Position numbers and translations under genes: made by a program. A DNA stretch of 64,000 nt. Source: Carettochelys insculpta. Lineage: Eukaryota; Chordata; Testudines; Carettochelyidae. Below are positions 11,691-23,017 of the stretch, piece by piece. Below the pieces are notes generated by a model that searched no databases, was not told where the DNA came from, and saw only the letters and a list, made by a program, of their open reading frames with translations. The stretch spans positions 119,510,001 to 119,574,000 of the forward strand of contig NC_134137.1 of assembly GCF_033958435.1 (NCBI RefSeq), read 5' to 3'. Numbering within the stretch: the first letter of the stretch is position 1; each line of letters begins with the position of its first letter.

Positions 11691-11816
11691 CTGACCTACA
11701 AGCCCAAAGGCACGATCCAAGCTCCTCTGGTCTGTATATCTTCTTATTTTATTGTGTAGCCATCCTAACTCTGCAAGTCTGCTTGTAGTATCTCTGAGTG
11801 ATTTGGACAGGCTGAC
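11691..11816 (-). CDS. TUBGCP3: TUBGCP3 exon 8
   Basis: The exon is 126 nt, codons 281-322, in phase at both ends. It reads [19 protein letters not shown] then [15 protein letters not shown] and ends AFGLVGQ. The block [18 protein letters not shown] is essentially invariant in vertebrate GCP3. The acceptor is TTGTAG and the donor CAG|GTACGT. It belongs to the start of the GRIP1 domain, which makes lateral contacts between GCP subunits in the gamma-tubulin ring complex. No frameshift or lost residue is visible. Confidence 0.97.
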
Positions 11817-13536
11817 CTACAAAATTAACACCAAAGCTCATTAAATCTAGATTAAAAGTAACCCCAATGCCCTATTTCCTCAAGTATCTCTTTGCTGACT
11901 ATAAAGCAAGCTCTTTCACTGAATGCCATTCATCACGTACCCTGAATGAATAAGCGCATCAGTGAGGGAAAAAAAAAAAAACATGAACATGTAATTAAAA
12001 ACTATCATAATGTACATGTACAAGGCAGTCACATTAAAGGTGAACAAGTAAAGTTAATTTTGGTGTTCCTTAACTTTAGAATGCAACCTCAATGTTCTTT
12101 AAACATACAAAATTTCATTAAATCTACTTTTTAAAAAATGCAAACCAGAAATAAAAACACAAAAATTCTATCATGTGAAACTATAAAGAATCGCAGATAG
12201 GTGAGCAGTAGTGTTGGAACCTTCAAAATCCCCAGACCTCTACTACTTGAATTTATGTTAGATGCTGTATATTTGTATCCCTTCTATGGGCCAGCCTCTG
12301 AAGCAGATAAGACACACACTTTGGTGACAGATTTCACAGGTATTTACTAGACAACAGAGGCTCAGGAATCAAAAGCTCAATTCAAATTCTTGGATAGGTA
12401 ATGTGCTACTAGAAGTTACAGACCCTTCTACACCAGTTTTAAATCATAACTGCCATTGCTTCTCCCTTTCTACTTGCCCAGTCTGTTCCTATTTATTCCT
12501 ATCTCACTTCACTTTCTCCAGTAAGTCTATCCTGGCCTGCCTCTGTCCCACCAAGGTACTCATCATTCTGAATTTGTCAGGCTGCCTCCTCCATCATATT
12601 GTCTAGTTAACAGAAGGAGCACAATACAGGAGAGATGGCCTCATTCTCAGGTTTTGGAGCTCTGTACCACAGGGGTGGGGGAGGCACAATTACTAAGAAA
12701 GTCCTGGCCAATTCTGGGCTAGAATATGCGCAGCCAAAAAGAAAAATTTTGGAGAATTGAACTGCCAACAAACCCCTGAGCATTTGCAAACGGCCATTTT
12801 CAAAGGCTTGTAACTCAGGCAGATCAAGTGCATTTTCATGGGAACAGCAAGAGACATCTGACGTTGCAGCCCCTGCCATGCAGGACTGTACATCTAAGCT
12901 GAGAGTTGCTACAGCTTCCAAGTGAAAGAGTGGCAAGACTAGCATTAACAAAATATGTTTTTATCCCTTTGCGCTCATAAATGGCTGAACAGTTTTTGTA
13001 GAAAAGCACTCTTCCCCAGAAACAAAACAAACAAACAAACAAAAAAAAAAAAAGTCTGTCCTGAAACAAAACCCCACTCACTTTGGGAACTGCTGTTTCA
13101 CTCTGCCACTTGACTGCTCCACATTATACCTCATCTAAAACATACACATAATAGATTTTCAAAAATTAAGATGTGCATAAGGTATGTACATTAAACTTGA
13201 AAATATGGCCTTTTTTATAACTGTCATAATGTTTACCTCCAATTATTACTGCAACTTGCAAAACCCATATTGCCCTGTCTCAGACGAACAAAATTCTAGT
13301 TTGCATAACATTCCCTGGTCATTTTCCTCAAGGCCTCTCCCTCATGCTCCCCTTTGAATTATTCCATTAAACCTGTGACACAGAGATCCACTGGTACCAA
13401 CAGGCAAAGGGTTCACTGTTCCTTCCAAGCAACTCTCCCAAACCAGTCAAATTCACTTCACCTAATTCACAAAACTTTCATGGTATTTATCCAAGAAGGA
13501 AATCGTGTGAGGTCTCCACCGCAACATACAGGTAAA
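11817..13536. other. Intron 7, left part
   Basis: Mostly unassigned AT-rich intron. A stretch near 12600-12960 has the base composition of an old interspersed repeat (its tract around 12795 reads gccattttcaaaggcttgta), but I cannot name a family. An (AAAC)n/A-rich run sits at about 13020-13053. Confidence 0.4.
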
Positions 13537-13736
13537 AAAGTAGTCATGTAGCACTTTAAAGACTAACAAAATAATTTATTAGGTGATGAGCTTTCGTAGG
13601 AGAGACCCACTTCTTCAGATCTATAGCTTTACCAGAACAGACTCAAAGCACAGAGGTCCAAAAATTATCAAGGTTGGCAAATCAGAGAGAAGAGCAGAAA
13701 GAGGGGAGTGTGGGGTGGGAAAGTTTAAGTGTTAAG

Positions 13737-13922
13737 TCAAACATCAAAGTATATGAAACACTCCTTATAATGGGTCAGGTAATTGCTGTCCCTCTTCAAA
13801 CCAAGTGTTAATGTGTCAAATTTAAATATGAACATTAGTCCCGAAAACTGTCTCTGTAGATGGATGTTAAAGTCTCTTTTCTCCAGAACACAAACTCTCA
13901 GGTCTTTAACAGGATGGCCCAC
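13737..13922 (-). pseudogene. GIY-YIG endonuclease C-terminal remnant
   Basis: The minus strand reads MGHPVKDLRVCVLEKRDF and onward, and aligns by eye with the GHSVNDLRVCVLLKRNF block of the copy at 7758-8095. The N-terminal half of the nuclease, including the catalytic Arg, is missing because the nested element interrupts the sequence upstream of it. Non-functional. Confidence 0.65.
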
Positions 13923-13934
13923 TCCATTATAGTG

Positions 13935-14144
13935 ACAAGAAGTCCTGTGGCACCTTATAGACTAACATATTTTGGAGCTTAAGCTTTTGTGGGCAAAGAC
14001 CCACTTCATCAGATGCATCTGATGAAGTGGGTCTTTGCCCACGAAAGGTTATGCTCCAAAATATCTGTTAGTCTATAAGGTGCCACAGGCCTTCTTGTTG
14101 TTTTTGAAGATACAGACTAACTCGGCTACCTCTCTGATACTTGT
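13935..14144. mobile_element. Nested palindromic Penelope-like terminal-repeat element
   Basis: Two arms of about 80 bp face each other with no spacer around the palindrome catcagatgcatctgatg (centre near 14015/14016). Each holds the tract gtgccacag...ctataaggtg and its inverse, and the right arm continues to ctcggctacctctctgatac. The flanks ctccattatagtg (13922-13934) and ctccgctaaagtg (14145-14157) are a 13 bp duplication with three mismatches. Removing the insert restores the reading of the host Penelope-like element, so this insertion is the younger one. Confidence 0.75.
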
Positions 14145-14276
14145 CTCCGCTAAAGTGCTGGCTGACAGATTTGTGTATTTGGAAGTAGGTCTGTCCCACA
14201 AGAGCTCATCATCTAATAAATTATTTTGTTAGTCTTTAAAGTTCTACATGACTGCTTTTTTATTTTCTTTGACTCA

Positions 14277-15367
14277 AAATAAGTAACCAGGGAACCACAA
14301 GTGCTAGCCCATTCGCATGGAAGGAAACTGTCACCACTCCCTGACTAAACAATTATGCACTGTGCTGCTCAACTGCTGCAACAGCCCAGAAAAGTCAATG
14401 GAAAACCACAAGAGAAAATTATAAACATCAAAACCAGATGGAGGGGGAAAAAATTTAACAGATAGGAAGGGGATCTCTATTTGTTAATGAAGACAAAGGA
14501 CCGATTCTATATATCACAGGTTGGAGAAACACCTCCTGCTTCCACTCACTGGAGGAGATATCTTACTGAGCAGGGTTGTTTCAAGAAAGATTGGACCCTG
14601 GTTCCTGTACTATACATTAAACAAGAGCAGTGATTTAAGGTAAAAATGGTAAACCAAGGTACACTTCTCCTTTGAGAGCAAAAGACTCTTGGATTTCTGT
14701 AAGTACCAAGTTTCAGAGGCTGAATATCACAGTGGAATGCATGCGGAGAACTCAAGGACTTGGGTACACTTCTTGTTAACATGCAAAGGAATGGCAGGGC
14801 AGGCAGTGTTAGAGAAGAGTGCTTCCATGGCCAAAAAAAGACAGTGATGTCACAGAGCTAACAGCCAGCCATGACATGCAAGACTCTTGTCAGAGGATAC
14901 TGTGCAAACAGTCATAAATTCCTATTTACCCATCATAAACAACTGCCTGTTCTTACCTTCACGGCCCTTCACAAGTCTGCACTTCCCAGTTATCTACTTC
15001 ACCTCTTAACACACTAACTTTCAAGAATACTACCTTGTACACCTTGGTGTGTTCCTCCTAGTATCATCTCCTCCTTCACACTGCCCTTTTATGCATGCAA
15101 TACCTTCTCTGAAACAGTTTGTAAAGCCACTCTCTTCATTCAGCTTTTTGTAAGTGTTACACAGGAAGCTGCCTTGAAGATGGCCTGACCAACTAATAGA
15201 CACGTTTAGGGGGTCATTGGACACTGTTGGTAAAAGGAGGGTTTTAAAAGTAACTTGTATATAAAGTGCATATAAATATTGTACATTCCAATGGTATACC
15301 CCTCCCCCCAGCTTTCAGTCTATTCTGATTCCATTCAAAAGACAAAATGGTAGCTAATGTACAGTAC
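14277..15367. other. Intron 7, exon-7-proximal part
   Basis: No recognised feature. The donor of exon 7 (GTACTG on the minus strand) lies at the right end. Confidence 0.5.
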
Positions 15368-15486
15368 CTTTCCATCTATTTTATAGCAGTTTTCAGAATT
15401 ACACATTTTGATGTTTTTGCCATCTATTCCCTGGAAGACGTATAAAATGTCTCTTACAAGGTTCGCTTCAGTTATTTCAACAGAGC
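15368..15486 (-). CDS. TUBGCP3: TUBGCP3 exon 7
   Basis: The exon is 119 nt. It completes codon 241 and runs to codon 280. The product reads [18 protein letters not shown], then [21 protein letters not shown]. This is the entry to the GRIP1 domain of GCP3. Acceptor TTTTAG, donor AAG|GTACTG. The [13 protein letters not shown] motif identifies the family: GCP2 has a related but distinct block here, so GCP3 is the better call. Confidence 0.97.
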
Positions 15487-17881
15487 CTAAAAAAGAATAT
15501 TGGTTAAAACAGTTCAGATTTCTAAGTATACTTAAATTATTGTTTTAGAAAGTTACATAGAAGCTGACGGAAAAACAAATCATCTTCTTGGCTTTTTTTT
15601 TTTAGTCCTCCGTGATGTAATTGTCCTAAGGAGGCACAAAGAAAGTCACATCTGTACCTGAAAACATACCAAAGCAGTTCAGCCATCAGACATGAACTCT
15701 AAATTTAGCACACCATTACAGAGACTATAAAAGGAACAGACAGCCTTTAAGGTCAACTCTATTCTGATCTTACCATCAGTGCAAGCAGCCTAAATAATTT
15801 CCTTGTCCCTTCTTGACTGCACAGATGAAATCTGTTTCTTGTTTCAGACTTAAATTTTGCAATAGTCTCTTTTGGAGTCAATACAGGAAGGAGATCTGCT
15901 ATTAAAATGTTTAAGGAATCAGAATGTTTTTCTCAAAATTGAAAAAAAATTACTCTACCATTGGGTGCTGGGAATTCAAACATTTTCACCTGTACAGCCT
16001 TTAAATTCCAAGCAAGATAAAGTCAGAGGAAATTTAAGTTATGTTCTTATAAAAAGATCTAGTTTTTGTTTCAATAGAGCTTATGGTGCTAATGCATCCA
16101 ATTTATCCTCATGTACACACATCTAACTGAAGTGCAGACAACTTTTGTGCCTCAGGCTAGTTATCAATTTACAAAAAGCAATTCAATATTGTGAAGCTTT
16201 TCTTCATTGCTGGGTATTACAATATCCTGTACTTTTATGATCTGATTTGAAGTTAAGAACAGAGTTATGCTCTCAGTACCATCTACAGATTCTGTCTTAA
16301 TAGAATGCTGCCTCTGCTGGAATTGGCAAAGAGGTGCCCTTTGGGAACCCCACCCCCAAGGAGTTTCTTCTACTTTCTCCCCCAGCTTCTGTAATAAAGC
16401 ATAGATGTGCCTGGTTTACACGAAGGAAGCCAGCTGGGTCCTCTCAGGTTACGACCTACAGAAGCCAAAACGCTACTTTTATATCAACATAAAGAACCCA
16501 TGTTATGACTTATAGCATAGCAAAGTTTTCTGAACACTTCACAAACCAGTAACACAACTCTAAACTATGCTTTAAAAAACTCCCAGTGAAAAATTGTATA
16601 AATTCTCAAATTCTCAATTCTCTGTCTGAAAACTGGTACCAGAACAAGTTTATTTCCACACAGAGAAAAGAAAAAAAATTCTCCAAAATCACTGTATCTG
16701 CAGATCCAGAAAACCCTTATTTCCTTCCTCCCTGATTCAAAAAGTCAGTGGTCTGAAGGAAGGAGAGAGGAACTGAGGGCATCTGAGTGTGTGCCGAGGG
16801 ATCCTTTCACAGCTTCAGTTAAAATAAAGGTGCACTCTTACAGCTATCATTTCAACACTAGATTTACAACTCCTGAACTTCACATTTGCAAAGGCAACAT
16901 TAGAGAATCCCAATTAACGATAATAAGTTACTTACAGACCTCTATTTGTATGTTCTGTAAACATTAATAACTGTTTGGTCTTAGGTTTGGAATGGGGTTC
17001 TAATCCAGAAAGAGACTGACACTTTATGTGAATTTAATATAATTTGCATCTTGTCTGAATTAGAGCATCCTAGCAGTTGGTACATTGAAGAAGTAAGTTT
17101 TTACTACTTAACTGGGAAAAGATAACATCACTACGAGAGACTGGGATAAATTATATATTTCCTCTTGAGCATCCATACTATTCTTAATCAGGTTCTAACT
17201 GCAAGGCTAAGTTTCGTCCTCTGTTAGAAATGTACACTCCATGTGGTGTGTTTTATATATTATAAAGCAAGAATGCATATACCTAGAAGAACCCAGCTTG
17301 ACTTTCTAATCTATAATAAATATAACAGCACTGGAAGCTAGAAGAGCTTTTATTTGACTGACTGACCATATTCACTTATCTAGCAGTTGTGGAAAATAAT
17401 TATATTGTGAGGCACCATATCTCCTTTTATTAACTTGTGAAAGTTTATCTTGTTTAATGGAAGAATGGAAAAGTTTTCTGAATGCATGTAGGTGAAAGAT
17501 TAACTTTCCTCCACAGCTGCTCAACAGTTGAGTTAAAGTGGCCAAATTTCTTCTGCCAGTTCAGGTAAATCCAGGAGTGGTCCTTAAAAGGCTGTTCAGT
17601 CCAGATTCACAGCAATGAAACCAATAAGAGAAATTAGCCTACTGTATTTAAAAAATGGATTGCACTATTCAAAGTTATTACTGCAAAACTGTACCAGTGA
17701 GGTAGTTAAAATACTGCTTTAAGGACTTTATACTCAGATTAAAAAAAAAAGTTACACATTTCACATATGTGAATACAAATGGTTCCTTTCTCAGGGTGGT
17801 TCCCTCTTATCCATTTTCACTGAAATTTTTGCTTATCAAAGATAATGCAGCTTTTAAAAAGAGTATATTTATTTTCATCTT
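15487..17881. other. Intron 6, left part
   Basis: AT-rich intron with no recognised repeat. Short reading frames (for example 15872-16126 plus strand) have no family resemblance. Confidence 0.5.
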
Positions 17882-18253
17882 GGCTACGTCTACTCTTACA
17901 AAAAACTTTGAAATGGCCATGCTAATGGCCAAATCGAAGAATTACAACAAGGCACTGAAGTGAATATTTAGCGCCTCATTTGCTGCTGGCCACAGAAGTG
18001 CTGCAGTTTGCTCACCCGCGGCTCATCTACACGGGAGTCCTTTTCGAAAAGGAATAAGGGGATGTCAATGTTTGCAGGGTGCTTTCGAAAAAAACCCCAT
18101 GTAGATGAGCCGCAGGCAAGCAAACCGCAACACTTCTGTGGCCAGCGGCATGCTAATGAGGCGCTAAATATTCACTTTAGCACCTTGTTAGTATTCTTCG
18201 ATTTGGCCATTAGCATGGCCATTTCAAAGCTGTTCATAAGTGTAGACATGGCC
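17882..18253. mobile_element. Fold-back DNA element (MITE), family A
   Basis: The ends GGCTACGTCTACTCTTA and, on the other strand, GGCCATGTCTACACTTA are inverted repeats, and the inverted identity continues inward for most of each half. For example, the tract gctaatggccaaatcgaaga at about 17922 is mirrored near 18200, and gcggctcatctac at 18018 is mirrored near 18101. No coding capacity. It shares its TIR type with other copies in this window. No clear target duplication. Confidence 0.75.
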
Positions 18254-18603
18254 ATATTCTGCTACTTGATCCTGCTGTCTGCAGCAAATCGATAGGTTCC
18301 ATGCTACTTGCAACAGCAAAGAAAAGATTAATTTTGAAAGGGAAAAAACTTCTTCAAACGACCTTTTCCCCCACTGCAGAAAAAGGCGGCCACAGAAAAG
18401 TTAATGGCCAAATGCGCTGCTCTTTCATATATGGGCAGTCTTCTTACCTTTTAAATCTATCCTCATGGGTAAGTTCCTCACATTTCCTAACACACAACAG
18501 AACAGAAGCTATTCCCAGGGAGAGTACAGAATAGTCACAACAAAATGAGAAACAGACAAGCTGTGGGGAAAAAAAAATCTTTAGCGAAAAACATCTTGCT
18601 CAC

Positions 18604-18776
18604 CACTTGTATCCCCATCTCGTCTTGACCTTGGCACATTACGAGACACAGTGTTTGGAAGGCCTTTTGAGGTAGAGCTTTGTAACGAAGGCTGGCCTGC
18701 AGTTAGAGTCCATGCAAGACGTGAACCCAGCTGCTGACGAAGGCAGTCTCCCACCCCTGCAGCTTGATAGGATTGT
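18604..18776 (-). CDS. TUBGCP3: TUBGCP3 exon 6
   Basis: The exon is 173 nt. It completes codon 183 and ends one base into codon 241. The product reads [20 protein letters not shown], then [18 protein letters not shown] and [19 protein letters not shown]. It matches the variable Ser/Thr-rich linker between the N-terminal helical region and the GRIP1 domain, with the [18 protein letters not shown] block conserved. Acceptor TTTTTAG, donor G|GTGAGC. A DIRS-like element ends only about 70 bp upstream of the acceptor. Confidence 0.96.
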
Positions 18777-19209
18777 CTAAAAAGATAGAAAAAAGATAAT
18801 TTTTAAAGAACTGTGACTAACTATAGGGTCATTTATTGGAATCAGGTTATGTTGCATCCCTATGGGAAGTACATGCGTGCACATGCTCAGTTGCTGGAAA
18901 ATTTTTCCCCAGCCGGTAGCCATCAGGTCAGAGCAGCATCCCTTGGAGAGGCACCATTATGGTGCCCAATATAGGCACTGCCCACACTGCCCCATGCTCA
19001 GTTCCTTCTTGCCAGCTACTCTGACAGTGGGGAGAGGCAGGAGAGTTTTGGAATGGACATGGACGCCACATCTGACAGAACACCAGTTACAGAGGTAAGT
19101 AACCATCTTTTCTTCAAGTGATGGTTCATGTGCATTCCAGTGTAAGTGAATGCAAGCTGACATCAGGAGGTGGGGTTGGAGCCCTGGAGTGACTGTAATA
19201 CAGCTTTCC

Positions 19210-20214
19210 CTAGCACGCTGCATGATCGCGTAGTGGGCTGAGAATGTATATAAGTATGGAAGACCAGGTGGCCATCCTACAGATCTCCTGAATAAGGACA
19301 TGGGTGAGGAATGCTGCTGAAGAGACCTGCACCCCATACAATGAGCCCTGATTTGGAAAGGAGAACCCCTTCTAGCTTGTAGCATTCCTTATTACAAACC
19401 ACTATCCAGGAAGAAATCCTCTGGGACAAGACTGGGAGGCCCTTCATTCCATCCGCCCCAGCTGCCGTGACTTCCTGAAAGGTTTGGTCCCGTCCATGTA
19501 AAAGGCTAAAGATCTATGGACAGCCAAGGCAAGTAACCTCTGCTCCCTCAGGTAGCAGGAGGTTTGGGATTTAAAAAAAAAAAAAAAAAGGTCATGAGGT
19601 ATCTTGAAAGATTAGACCACCTTCAGCAAGAAAGTTGGCTGGGGTCTCAATCTAACCTTGTCCTTGTGAAACACTATATAGGGTGGATCCACCATGAGGG
19701 CCCTCAGCTCAGACACCCTTCTGGCCAATATGATGGCCACCAAAAAAGGTGTTTTGTAACTTACAAACAGCAGGGAGCATGAAGCAAAGTGTTTGAACAG
19801 GGGTCCCACGAGCTTGGTCAAAACCATATTGAGGTTCCACAGGGGCAAGGGGTCCCACGTCGGCAGCCTAAACCTCTCCAAGCCTTTTTCAAATCTCTTG
19901 AACACAGAGTCTGAGAAAACATATAAAAGACTGGGACCAGGGTGGAGAGCTGAAATAGCCACCAGGTGTACCTGAAAAGGCCTCCTTCTGGGAGGCCCAA
20001 ACCACAGACCTTTTCCACTTTGCCAAGTGGCCCTCGTAGAGGGTTTTCTACTATTTAAAATAATCTCCCTCACCGAGTCTGAGCAGGAAAGTTCCATGGC
20101 ACTCAACCATGAAGCCATACTGTGAAGTGAAAGGACAGGAGACTGGAGTGCTGAAGCTGCGCCTCTTCCAGTGCCAACAGGTCTGGGTGTAACAAGAGTG
20201 TTATCGGTTTGCAC
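19210..20214 (-). pseudogene. DIRS tyrosine recombinase remnant
   Basis: A 200-codon open stretch (19612-20214) includes ARRVSELRALMVDPPYIVFH and KDKVRLRPQPTFLLKVV, the first active-site Arg region of DIRS-type recombinases. After a frame change, AFYMDGTKPFRKSRQL appears near 19480-19530, then IRAHCMG near 19340, where the usual H-x-x-R box reads H-C-M-G and so has lost its Arg. A TFSAHYAI block near 19220-19245 holds the candidate nucleophile Tyr. The enzyme would integrate circular cDNA by site-specific recombination. This copy is dead. Confidence 0.7.
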
Positions 20215-20519
20215 ACCAACAGGTCTAGCAGAACCAAGTAAAATGCTTCCTGGCCCACACTGGTGCCACCAAGATTACTGAGGCCTGGTCTGCTCAAATT
20301 TTGAGGAGGACCCTGTAAATGAGGGGAAATTAAGGCAATGCATACAGCAGAGGGCCTGCCCAGGACACATCAAATGCATCCGCTCAGGACTTGGGACTCT
20401 GGCTCTAGTAAGAACAAAGCATTTGGCACTTTGAATTGAGATACATGGCAAACAGGTCCACCTGGGGATAGCCCCAAACTTGGAAAATTGATTACAGCCT
20501 GTCTGGGTGAATGGCCCAC

Positions 20520-21654
20520 TCATGGTTCACTTAGGACCTGCTGAAGTGGTTCATTAGGGTATTGTGGACCCTGGGCAAGTAGTGGGCCTGCAGTGAATTT
20601 CACTATGAATGTGGAACTCCCACAGCCTGAGGGCCTTGTGACACACGGGAGGGGAGCGTGCACCCCCATCTGTTGATAGAATACATTGCTGTCATGTTGT
20701 CTGTACTCACTGACACATAATGCCCCACTAACTTCCCCCAAAACACCTCCCATGCCAACCTGATCACCCTGAGCTCCCTCACATTGATGTGAGGCGTGAG
20801 GTCTCAAGCTCCCTAAGAGCCTGAGTAAAGTACTACCTGAGATGCGCCAGCCAGCCTAAGACCAACGCATCAGTTACCAGAGACAGAGAAGGTTAGGAAG
20901 GCCTCATGGGTACTCCGAATCTCCAATCACCAATGCAGCAGCATCAACATCCGTTGCAGCAAGGTCACTAATTTGTCTATATTTTTCCTCACAAGGCAAT
21001 GTACTGAGGCAAGCTACAACTGGAGGGTATGCAGACAAAATCTGGCTTGTTGTACTATGAACATACAAGCTGTCCAGAACAACTGGATACCATGCCTGAG
21101 GAGGAAGGCTGCAACTACCACCACGCACTTCCTGAAGAGCCCTGCAGCTGTTGGAAGGCCAAAACAGAAGGACTGTGAACCAATAGCATCCCCCCGTTCA
21201 CCACAAGCCAGAAGAACCTCCTGTGGGGAGGATAGATGGCGATGTGAAAGTATGTGTCCTGTAAGTCAAAAGCAGCAAACCAGTCCCCCAGATCCAGCAG
21301 CAGGCTAATGAGCACCAGAGAGACCATGCGAAACCTAATCTTCTTCTCACAAACTTGTTCGGGCCTCGCAAGTCCATGATGGGCCTCATTCCCCTTTCGA
21401 TTTCAGAATTAGGAAATAACTGCAATAAAACCCTGGCCCCTGAATGGTGGGGAAACCTCCGCTACCGCCCCCCGATTGAGGAGCGACTGAATCTCCTGCC
21501 TGAGCAGACTCTTGTGAGAAGGGTCCCTAAAGAGGAACAGGGAAGGAGGGTTGAAAGGGGGATAAGAACTGAATTGGATAGCATATCCCCTTTCTACTGC
21601 GTGAAGCACCCACTGGTCTGACGTTACATGGCACCAAGCACGGTCAAATGGCAA
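20520..21654 (-). pseudogene. DIRS reverse transcriptase / RNase H remnant
   Basis: From the right: SLLRQEIQSLLNRGAVAEV near 21450-21510, RPIMDLRGPNKFVRR near 21345-21390, GDWFAAFDLQDTYFHIAIYP near 21230-21290 (the DLxDAYFHI polymerase block), and KCVVVVAAFLLRHGIQLF near 21080-21135. The expected YLDDW catalytic box is not visible after HGIQLF, and the distance to the next block is short. The RNase H-like STDNMTAMYSINRWG is near 20670-20715. Several frames are needed. Non-functional. Confidence 0.75.
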
Positions 21655-21994
21655 TAAGCAAAATTAAAAAACAGGGTGTGCTGGATCTAGAACAGGGAAT
21701 AGTGTGGCACTCCTGACTGCACCCTCAAAAGTTGGACTTAAGCCCCGATGGGGGCTTCCATTGCCCTCAACCAGGTTGGTGGAAGTGTCTCCTGTTGCTT
21801 CGACCTTGATATCTATTCTGATCCATAGGCTGCTGGGGGAATTGCCTAGAGGGAGGATGGGGTGTAAAATGCCTGTACTGTGTCGCAGGGGTATGGAGGC
21901 CCAGCAACCTCAGGATAGCCTTGGAGTCCTTAAGACTATGAAACCTTTTATCAGCTTTCTCTGAAAAGAGGGCTGAACCCTCAAAGGGTAAGTT

Positions 21995-23017
21995 CTAGAT
22001 GGTCTGTTGTATTTTGTACAGGAGGAGGCCAGAGATCTGAAGCCAGGAACCCCTTCTCATGGCCACACCTGATGTCATTACTCTCGTCACCACAGCAGCA
22101 GCATCCAAGGCAGCCTGCAAGGCTGCATGGGAGATAAGCTTGTTCTCCTCCACCAAAGCCATAAATTCAGGCTTGGCATCAGGTGGAATCAGCTCCATAA
22201 ACTTAGAGAGGAATAAAGCTGTATGAAAACAAATATCAACAAACAAGCGCCTGTTGATTCAATATGCTTAACTGTAGCTTGTCCGTTGAATAAATTTTTC
22301 TACCATAAAAGGTCCAAGCAGTTTCACCTGCCTTCTGACCTGAGGGAAATGACTCCAACACCTGCCTTGTGGATGAGAAGACCACCGGCGGCAGCGCTGA
22401 GCCTCTCAGCAGCAGCAAGAGGAGTGGCCACTGCAGAAGATGCCGACAAGAACCCACTGGGACCTACAGGCGCTGGCATTGGTGGCACCATGGTGGACGG
22501 CACCAAAAGAAATGGCATTGAAACCACTGGAGCCAATAATCAATGTGCCAAGGGGATCGGTGCCAAGGCAACTGACGCCGCCAACAATGTTGATGCCATA
22601 TAGGATAATTGCTCCAACAAACCATCCCATGTATGGACTCTCAAGGAGGCTGATACTGCCAACCGCAGCTCTGGGGGATTTCCAAAGCCACGATGGGACC
22701 TGGAATGGAGGGTAAATGAACTGCCCTGGCTCTTGTGGTATGCCCACGGACTCCAGAATAGCCACTGTGGAGCTGGCTGCCAATTTCAGGGCCACTGTCC
22801 CAGAGCAGAACCCCCAACTCCTTCTGGATGAGGAGTGAGCACTCCCACTCTTACTAGAGCTGGAGTGATATGAATCAGACTTCAAGCCCAAAGACCAAGG
22901 CAGTGCCAGCCCTGAGGGTGCCTGTGTGAATACCAGATGGGATGGTGCCAACACCAGTGCCATGTCACTAACAGTGTCGTAGGTATAGGCAGACACACCA
23001 GCATGAAGGGTTTCATA
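21995..23017 (-). pseudogene. DIRS gag-like remnant, 3' part
   Basis: ISHAALQAALDAAAVVTRV and MTSGVAMRRGSWLQISGL (about 22020-22140, minus strand) match the conserved DIRS gag tail, which pairs an Ala-rich helix with the M-x-RR-xSWLQ block. Upstream, 22406-23010 is open in one frame and Gly/Ser/Pro-rich, typical of the poorly conserved middle of these gag proteins. The CR1 at 23018 interrupts the frame. Confidence 0.65.

Larger units (their letters stand above)
13537..14276 (-). mobile_element. Second Penelope-like element with inverted arms, interrupted by a nested element
   Basis: The left arm carries cactttaaagactaacaaaa (about 13551-13570) and the right arm its inverse (about 14220-14245). 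Both contain the tract about agagctcatcatctaataaa, or its complement. This is the same terminal repeat family as the element at 7489-8355, with a GIY-YIG remnant between the arms. The right arm is shorter, and a 210 bp element (13935-14144) has inserted inside. I see no clear target duplication of the outer element. Confidence 0.7.
18843..23017 (-). mobile_element. DIRS-like (tyrosine recombinase) retrotransposon, decayed, main part
   Basis: A minus-strand element of DIRS type in intron 5, with gag-like, RT/RNase H and tyrosine recombinase segments in order from right to left. Its terminal repeat region (about 18843-19200) contains inverted tracts such as ggaatggacatgg near 19052 and its approximate complement catgtgcattcca near 19128, as expected for DIRS ends. 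Many frameshifts and stops. A CR1 at 23018-23908 separates it from its 5' piece at 23909-24268. Boundaries are estimates by eye. Confidence 0.7.

Noticed and set aside
22223..22603. Plus-strand 126-codon Ala/Asn/Gly-rich frame
   Set aside because: It is the antisense shadow of the DIRS gag-like region.
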